Origin: Leishmania donovani
Taxonomy: Eukaryota > Euglenozoa > Kinetoplastea > Trypanosomatida > Trypanosomatidae
DNA length: 64,000 nt
Direction: 5' to 3'
Assembly: GCF_000227135.1 (NCBI RefSeq)
Contig: NC_018254.1
Location: 643,490-707,489 of the forward strand
Shown here: one piece after another, positions 58,601 to 64,000 of the stretch
How positions within the stretch are numbered: position 1 is the first letter of the stretch
Layout: every line of letters begins with the position of its first letter
Notes under the pieces: generated by a model
The model's database searches: none
Seen by the model: only the letters and a program-made list of their open reading frames with translations
Told to the model about the DNA's origin: nothing
Program-made: the position numbers and the translations under genes

Positions 58601-60919
58601 CCCTGTCGCCGCCGCCGGCAGAGGAAGTGCTTTCGGCGCCGCCACAGACGGCCCGAGCGGCGAGGTGGTCACCATACCTGCCTCACCCTCCTTGGTAACG
58701 CTATTGTGCGACCTGGAGCCAAGCGCCGTGGCAGGGTTGCGAGGAGAGCGGCCAGCGGCGGAACTGCTCCGCAGTGCTCCGGCACGAAACGCCTGCTTCG
58801 GCGGCGTGGCGATGATGTCTGAGATGCAGATGCTGTGACCCAGAGACGGCCCAGCCGCCGATGACGCCTTCAACAGCATCCTCGGTGATCGCGTGATGGC
58901 CGGAGAGAGAGTTTCCAGCAGGCGGTACGGCGTGGCTGACGAGCGTGACGGCGTGCGATTTGGTCTTTTGGCAGCACCGGAGCGGAGCTGAAGACGCTGA
59001 TGGGGGCTCTTCAGCGGACTCGACGCATTCAGTTGGGTGCCGCCATCGCCCGCTGCACTGCTGCCACAGCCGTGCTGTAAACCGCAGCTGGTATCCTTGT
59101 GTGGTGTACTTCTACGGTTTTTGCTCCCCGGAGACACGGAGCGACCCGAGAGCTTCCCACCTGACCGCCCGCTGCCGCGCTGCCCGCTCTTCGACGGCAG
59201 CGGTGCTGCGTCATGGTCGGAAGCTAGGGTTGACGTCTTGAAGCGGTGGAGAGCAAGCTGCGGCACGAGCGCCGAGCTCCGTGTGGAGGTGGAGTGGTGG
59301 CTGTTCACGCACGGGCGTTGGTGCGGCACCTCCTTGGTCACCACCGCCACTCTCGACAACGGACTCCCGCTGTGATGGCTGCTGCAACCTTGCACTACGG
59401 GCACGCTGGCGGCCCGCCCGCGAACTTTGGCCGCCTTGGAAGCCCGCTTTTTACTCAGCGACGCCGCGGACGGTGCAGAGACATTAGGGGCAGCGAAGCT
59501 GTTCGTATTCTCGGCTGTTGCCGAAGCAGCTGACGTGGTGGCGGTAGTCGTCATGGCTGCGGTGTCCCTGGGAGTGCCAGCAGACGCCTGCCTGTCAAGC
59601 TGCGGCGAGGAGCCGACGGCTGGCGACGCTGCTGCTGGTCCTGGAGCGGGGGTGGTCTCTGCATTTGTAGCGGCCTCTAAGCGGCTATCCGCCATGTTGT
59701 TGCCGCTCGTTTCATCCTTCGTGTGATTTTGGTGGTGGTGGCGCCTGTGCGAGGTGCAGCCGTTCTTCGCGTCGGCTATGATGTGTTCGAGCGTGTTGTG
59801 GTCGATGTGGCCCGTAAGCCGCAGGCCCTTGCCGTCTCCGGGAACCACAGCTCCGGGTGAGTGGTGGCACTGTCGACATTCCTCGGCAGCCGCGTCCGCC
59901 CGTCGCTGTCGCTCCTTGCGAGCGACGCGGACCCTATCGAAGATGGGCAAAGCCAGCGCCTCGGGTGCTGTCATGCGCTCATCTGGGTTGTATGTGAGGA
60001 GCCCCTTGAGCAAGTGAAGAAACTCACGGTCCTCTTTGAACATTTCGCGTATTGGCGTCAGCCGACACTTGGAAAAGCGAATAGCGTCTGGGGTGGACAG
60101 GAAGTCGCCTCGCGAATTGAAGTACTTGCTCGAGTACTTGGAATGTTTCGCGAAGGCCTCCGGCAAGCGCCCAATGCGGCGGTCCATCATGTGCAAGTGA
60201 GTCAGGTCATCACGGCTTTCGAACAGGCGGTGGCCGACGGCAACCTCGTAGAGGATGCAGCCTATACTCCACATGTCGGCAGCGTAGTGCCACTTGTTGC
60301 CGAGCAGCACCTCCGGTGCGCGGTACGGACGCGTGGAGATGAGGTCTGAGTCTAGCTTGTCCATACGCCAGAGTGACGCACTCCCAAAGTCACAGACAAC
60401 CCATTCGTCGCCCATCGAGTTGTCGGCGACGTTTCTGTCGGCGATGAGGATGTTCTCCGGCTTGAGGTCGGTGTGCACCATATGGCACTGGAAGTGCACA
60501 AAGGCCATCGTCTCCAGCAAGTCGTAGCTAAACTCGAGCAGCTTCTCGTACGTGACGACGCCGCGGTTGACGCCGAGGCGGCGACTTCGCAGACATGGTC
60601 CGTGCAACGGCATAATGAACACGGGGCACTCCTGCCAAACGAAGCACTCGTACATCTTCGACACACGCGCGCTGCGGCTCTTGTCGTGCTCGTGCAGCAC
60701 AATCAGCATCTGCTTCTCGTACTTGGCATCGCTGCTGTACTCCTTCTTGATCACCTTCATCGCCAGTGGATTACGTCGCTGATCTTTTACTGGCAACTGC
60801 AGGTCAATGACGCGGTACACCTTCGAAAAGTTGCCCGCGCCGATGGAGGTGACGACCTCGTAGTGGTTCTTCACCAGTGCCCCCTTATCGAGTCTAATAT
60901 GCTCCCCTCGTGACGTCAT
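55691..60919 (-). CDS. CLK/LAMMER-type CMGC protein kinase with long C-terminal tail
   Basis: A 1742-aa protein. The kinase domain occupies about residues 20-335. The Gly-rich loop is SIGAGNFSKVY, the ATP Lys is in AMKVIKK and the catalytic loop is VHTDLKPENIL. The magnesium loop is CDFGSASL and the activation/P+1 segment is STRPYRAPEVLLG. The CMGC insert carries DDLTHLHMMDRRIGRLPEAF, a diverged form of the EHLAMMERILG-like LAMMER signature. CLK kinases phosphorylate SR splicing factors in other eukaryotes. Here the kinase is N-terminal and followed by ~1400 residues of Ser/Pro/Ala/Thr-rich, disordered sequence with many SP/TP and RS-like spots (for example RSPRNPATALGSR). Most CLKs instead have a short RS-rich N-terminus. 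The ATG at 60919 (MTSRGEHIRLDKGALVKNH) fits. No break is seen. Confidence 0.87.
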   Translation of the reverse strand: MTSRGEHIRLDKGALVKNHYEVVTSIGAGNFSKVYRVIDLQLPVKDQRRNPLAMKVIKKEYSSDAKYEKQMLIVLHEHDKSRSARVSKMYECFVWQECPVFIMPLHGPCLRSRRLGVNRGVVTYEKLLEFSYDLLETMAFVHFQCHMVHTDLKPENILIADRNVADNSMGDEWVVCDFGSASLWRMDKLDSDLISTRPYRAPEVLLGNKWHYAADMWSIGCILYEVAVGHRLFESRDDLTHLHMMDRRIGRLPEAFAKHSKYSSKYFNSRGDFLSTPDAIRFSKCRLTPIREMFKEDREFLHLLKGLLTYNPDERMTAPEALALPIFDRVRVARKERQRRADAAAEECRQCHHSPGAVVPGDGKGLRLTGHIDHNTLEHIIADAKNGCTSHRRHHHQNHTKDETSGNNMADSRLEAATNAETTPAPGPAAASPAVGSSPQLDRQASAGTPRDTAAMTTTATTSAASATAENTNSFAAPNVSAPSAASLSKKRASKAAKVRGRAASVPVVQGCSSHHSGSPLSRVAVVTKEVPHQRPCVNSHHSTSTRSSALVPQLALHRFKTSTLASDHDAAPLPSKSGQRGSGRSGGKLSGRSVSPGSKNRRSTPHKDTSCGLQHGCGSSAAGDGGTQLNASSPLKSPHQRLQLRSGAAKRPNRTPSRSSATPYRLLETLSPAITRSPRMLLKASSAAGPSLGHSICISDIIATPPKQAFRAGALRSSSAAGRSPRNPATALGSRSHNSVTKEGEAGMVTTSPLGPSVAAPKALPLPAAATGTKTPRQQSLSPDAPLGSQSPLQRGVTAVCKDMQTKSLVVRGSPDVDDKFVDVGDATKGRSQKATSDDAGDEGDHGLKQVGSPLATSLAVMGDDNPDKVGDGNDDDDDSSLASPNAQLRDSVASPTSENCLGSLYNSDGSPRATDYRSPARCRPPVETSTGDTSGVSSPVMMSRSNARLSISSSEWRGVEVAPGVTLATATVKRGQRSFAAALATPLPPSQHNPRASQLSEVFYSPRELSPSARSPSSLTGPRSTTAGSVASPPAVQTVESDENPHELFSTVPLSRAQLSRANSCSGSFGVTRNAAPASTVDSRSHMAPPSTCTTSAVGRSARELPTARTSVSATTVSTPAAPTHVCQASSSASQLAMVTASVGRLKSVPLPDVSDVRGSASPPPPSVTASRRAATKPGPAPVAATSAPAPACPSLEESTPVAPMNSMAMSRLPAALTRSRELSLSQDKGCLANPDTIASPPLLAAAAATPSTGAAGAAAVLHSSPHLPYQPTHGLVHPSGSNSHVLSETKAEEANCKTESQPPGLHMPWRSLLLPDHSPTCVSSPLPAIAAAAPATVTPTFTLPNKVHGAGERHEASTRNSGRIKVKSLSVQHPRTSPGPSPRPPPSSSSTNISFDVAAGAKCSGSTTANFTNAGTTSRLNSNFNNGGPKKLGTATSHYPAATSGSSMSTSFQAVSLSPRNATVPGAANTNSLRSSTNGVSAGPVRSPHSSASATTSPKISAMYQRTDSPRGIPPALMTTGLPISAIGGEVMPIVTVPLPAQPHYQPPSQAQQQPSTAVASTGAGPSKSSISIVPRHMRSGVASTRSSIHRQPLGTPVASTPRPKASDSTAASASLKTNAAAISLPKQACKTSSGTLNTVSSRGSTANAPVNTIGADALTRPTASQLKHRRDARTLRRIIVPRPSTSSLSQASRAASSSSPGAEDSGEQTRDTSDNSHILKQYDRDLSSCSSTTPIPLP

Positions 60920-62130
60920 CCTCCTTCGTCTTGGGGGGGGGGGATAGGGGAGAGAGTGGCGTCTAAGCTTGAGCTGAAGAAGGGAACACGCTCACAGAGC
61001 GAAAGGAGCGGGTCAGGGGCGACGCTGCAAACCAATTCAAAGGAACGGGCACCGCTGTCAGAGACGTCGTCCTCACCCCTCCAGCTAAACGAAGCAAAAC
61101 ACAAAAAGAAATCTTATACACCGCTTTTGTGGCTGTGTGCTCCTCAATACTTCTCTCCCTTCGCCAGTGTCGGCAAGAGAAAGAGGTGCACGGGGGAAGG
61201 AGACGCAAGAAGTAGTTGAAGAGTATGCGTCAGTCCAAGTCGGTAGACAAGCGGGGAAAGAAGAGAACAAGGAAGCGCAGAAGTGAATGCGTGCGTGCAT
61301 GAAGCGGGAAGACGCCCTTCCACACTTTGCAGGGCAGCACGGAGAGTGTCTAAGTGTGTGTATGTGTATGTGGGTGGGTGTGTGTGTGTGTGTGTCTTCT
61401 GCGCGCGAGGCGCCTGCGCTCTTTCACGTGACGGTACAGACACACACATACACACATACACACACACATACGCACACGTGAAACGCACCAAACCACACCA
61501 CAGAGAGAAAAAGAGGGATACGCCCATTTGCACCAGCAGTGAGGGAGCACAACGGAAAGCACGCGGGCGATAAAACCGAGAGCGCTAGAGAGGCGGCTAC
61601 AGCCACACTCGCGTATCTTTCGCCGCCTCTCTAGCACTCTCGCTCCTTCGGTGCGTGTGCGCGTGTGTGTGCGCCCGGCTGTCGAATCCCTTTTACATCC
61701 CTCTGTGTACCGTGTAGCAAGTGCTGTGGCGTGAGAGACAGGTAGAAAGAAAAAGCGCTAAGAGCGACATCTTCTTCTCGTGCATCACGCCTATCGAGTA
61801 AGAGAGAACCAGCAGTTCGCAGTGCTGGTATTTCCTTTGCTGTTTTATGTATATGCGTGTGTGTGTGTGTGTGTGTGTGTGGCTGTATGGATGACGCACC
61901 TTGAGTTATTCGAAATAATCGGTCGAGCATCCATCATATTTTCCCGTGCCCGTACTGTTCTACCTTCCGCGGAGCTGGACTGTTACGTGCTCGCGTGTGT
62001 ATGCGTTATGCTCGTATTTGTTTTGCTTTCTTTCTTCTATGCGGTCATCGTGCTTTGCCTGACGGCCGCTTTCTTTTCCGCCGTCGAATATTATTTCCCT
62101 TCGTCTGCTCTCACCATCCGCTTGCGTCGT

Positions 62131-62161
<31 letters not shown>

Positions 62162-63830
62162 CTTAGTTGGGAGAAGAAGGAGAAGGAGGGAGAGGAGGGA
62201 GGGATGCGCTGCTTTGATGCCTTTTTAGTTGCTGCATTTTGCGTTGATACGGGCACACACACACACACACACACACGCACGCGCGCAGAGAGAGAGAATG
62301 AGGGATGGGGGATGGGGCGAAGGACACAAGGATGAAGTCCGTACTAAACACGAAATAGATATCTCGCCAGCATAAGAAGAGCGGCTAGCAAAAATAAAAA
62401 TAAGATAAAACAGCTGCAATGAAGAGAACAAGAGCGATGAGAGGAAGGGGGAAAACGAAACAAGCAACCGATCATATATTTTGGGGGGTAAGGGCATGTG
62501 TGTTTGTGTGTGTGTGTGTGTGTGTCTGTAGAGTGGTGAGAGTGGCGGCGAATTATGGGCTCCTTACTGTTCCGTGTGTGTTTTTATGAAGGTGCCCACA
62601 AACGCACACAGTCGCACCCCAGCAAACGGGCAGAGGAAGCGGAAGGGGGTGCGCTGAAGCAACGAGAACGTTCAAGCTACAGATACGGAGGAGACGACGG
62701 GTAGAGGGGAAGAAGTACCGGAATAAAGTGAGAGGAAGGGCGAAGACAAAGAAGAAGACGGGGGAGACATTCAACTGTCAACTTAGAGAGGGCGAGAGTG
62801 AGAGCAGCATTTCTTTTTTCTTTTTCCAAGTGCAGAAGGCAGTAACAGCAACAGAAAAATAGGCACACGCATATGCGAAAAAAAAAAACAAGAAAACGAC
62901 AGATAATACTGGATGGTAATAGTGACGGAAAACAAAGAGAGATCCCCGTGCTGCATGACGCAGCACTCGGAGAAGACGCACACACAAGACTAGCAAGCGG
63001 CTGAGCGGACAAAAAAAAAAAACATGAGAACCGAACGTAGAAAAGAGATGAACGTAAGCATGTCGTTTTGGGGTTTGTTTAGTAGTTGGTCCACCTGTGG
63101 ACGTGCATGTGTGCTGTTTGTGTGTGTGTGTATGTGTCTTGCATGGCTTGGTTGGCGATGTGGGGAGGACGGAAAGAGCGGGGATCGAGGGGTTGAGGGG
63201 CGGGCGAGCGGGAAAACTCAAGACAGCAACAAAAAAAAAAACTTGGCAGCTGCCATTCATGAAGAGCGGACAGAAGCCGTGGCATCGCACCTTCCGTGAT
63301 ACGCAAGCACAAACGACGTCGACATGGATGTCAGAAAAATAAAAGAAAAGCACAGAGAGAGGCGCTGGTGACGGTGCTCCCTGCGGGTCGTGAAATAGCA
63401 CTTGCACATCCAAAAGAAGCCATGCGCGGATTAACATAATAAAAAGATGCACAAAGTCGTCTTCCTTTTCCCCAGAACAGCCAACACGCAGAGCGCGCCC
63501 CTAATGCGCCAAGCAAGCAGTAAGCCGAACTCACACGCCCATGACCTCTGGGAGAGAGCACACCGCCAACTCACCCATCACCGCAGACTAGTACCGACTT
63601 CGTGTCGCTGTTCTTCCGAACCCCTCCCGACTTTAGACCTCGCGCACAACGGTAGGGCTTCCCCTTCGCTGCCGACCCATCGTCGAGCACGCCGCTGTCT
63701 GTCACCCTCGCAATCACAGTCGGCGGACAGAGCTCCTCGCAGCGATCAGTCGCGCACTAAAACTCACGACGAACAAGTCGCCGACATCACACACACAAAC
63801 AGACACCTCATCCGAGACGACACATCGTCC
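60920..63830. other. Intergenic region between CLK and PEPCK genes
   Basis: A 2.9-kb stretch with no gene. It has many dinucleotide tracts: GT at about 61379-61395, 61856-61881, 62141-62160 and 62500-62524, and CA at 62254-62276. An inverted repeat lies at 61577-61642. Pyrimidine/purine blocks next to the CLK start (60931-60950) may be part of its acceptor region. It is mostly PEPCK 3' UTR plus the CLK leader. Confidence 0.6.
61577..61642. repeat. Inverted repeat with 21-bp arms
   Basis: Arms at 61577-61597 and 61622-61642 are complementary over 21 bases with a single mismatch, enclosing a 24-base loop. Transcribed on the minus strand it would form a strong hairpin, in the region between the end of PEPCK and the CLK start. 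Function unknown. Confidence 0.8.
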
Positions 63831-64000
63831 CTACAGATGAGCCGTCTCCACGTACTTCGGCACGGCAGACTTCAGCGCCTCGCTCGCCTTCGCCGCAAAG
63901 CGCTTCTGGAAGCTCGCCTGGAACATCGCCACCAGCTCCTTCGTCGTCTCGTTGAACGCCTTCACATCCTTCCACGCCTTGCGCGGGTCCAGCAGCTGCG
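63831..64000 (-). CDS. PEPCK: Phosphoenolpyruvate carboxykinase (ATP), C-terminal fragment
   Basis: Only the last 55 codons plus stop are inside the window; the gene continues beyond 64000. The fragment begins QLLDPRKAWKDVKAFNETTK and runs through ELVAMFQASFQKRF. It resembles the C-terminal helix region of ATP-dependent PEPCK, whose bacterial forms read LDPRKTWADKAAYD and then a similar LADMFIENF helix. The enzyme interconverts oxaloacetate and PEP and is glycosomal in trypanosomatids. The protein ends AHL, which fits the PTS1 glycosomal targeting pattern ([SA][KRH]L-type). It is the most upstream visible gene of the minus-strand unit. Confidence 0.8.
   Translation of the reverse strand, partial: QLLDPRKAWKDVKAFNETTKELVAMFQASFQKRFAAKASEALKSAVPKYVETAHL

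Noticed and set aside
62141..62276. Dinucleotide tracts as CRISPR-like or functional arrays
   Set aside because: They are simple (GT)n and (CA)n microsatellites without spacers, common in trypanosomatid intergenic DNA.

Overview
The window looks like nuclear chromosomal DNA of a trypanosomatid, most probably Leishmania. The coding sequences are intronless and lie in long same-strand runs. Very long intergenic and UTR stretches are full of (TG)n/(CA)n, polypyrimidine and poly-purine tracts. Polypyrimidine-then-AG signals suited to trans-splicing precede several genes, and dispersed SIDER-like repeats are present. The gene content (eRF1, a flagellar dynein-2 heavy chain, TBCCD1, a CWH43 homologue, CK1-like and CLK-like kinases, PEPCK with a peroxisomal-type tail) fits this. 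The species cannot be fixed from the sequence alone.

Layout: Positions 1-6818 are the end of a plus-strand unit with eRF1 (392-1753) and a BAR-domain protein (5799-6818). Between them is a gene-free stretch with decayed coding relics (about 3050-4610). Positions 6819-12884 form a convergent strand-switch region holding three N gaps, a 402-bp-period tandem repeat and GC-rich degenerate sequence, probably old mobile-element DNA. From 12885 to the end everything is on the minus strand. In transcription order (right to left) it reads: the 3' end of PEPCK (63831-64000), a CLK/LAMMER-type kinase with a giant C-terminal tail (55691-60919), a 1045-aa unrecognised protein (48673-51810), a CK1-like kinase (43803-45509), a CWH43/PGAP2-interacting-protein homologue (33796-37968), TBCCD1 (29258-30973) and the dynein-2 heavy chain (12885-26252).

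Repeats: Two almost identical ~495-bp SIDER-like elements (28294-28787, 53380-53875) lie in the same orientation 25 kb apart, and a decayed relative lies near 31864-32128. A second repeat family of 250 bp (41310-41559, 46202-46451) flanks the CK1-like gene as direct repeats. A degenerate reverse-transcriptase relic, probably of an ingi-type non-LTR element (DIRE), adjoins the second copy on the minus strand (about 46742-47143).

The genes do not form a metabolic operon. In trypanosomatids, neighbours are co-transcribed as a polycistron and individually trans-spliced and polyadenylated, so shared location says little about shared function. I found no CRISPR, no bacterial-type system, and no tRNA, rRNA or spliced-leader gene by eye. 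I see no convincing new biological system. The strongest leads are the two nested pairs of direct repeats that could drive gene amplification, the CWH43 homologue in an organism whose known GPI anchors are not ceramide-based, the unusual CLK architecture, and the strand-switch repeat region, whose assembly looks unreliable.
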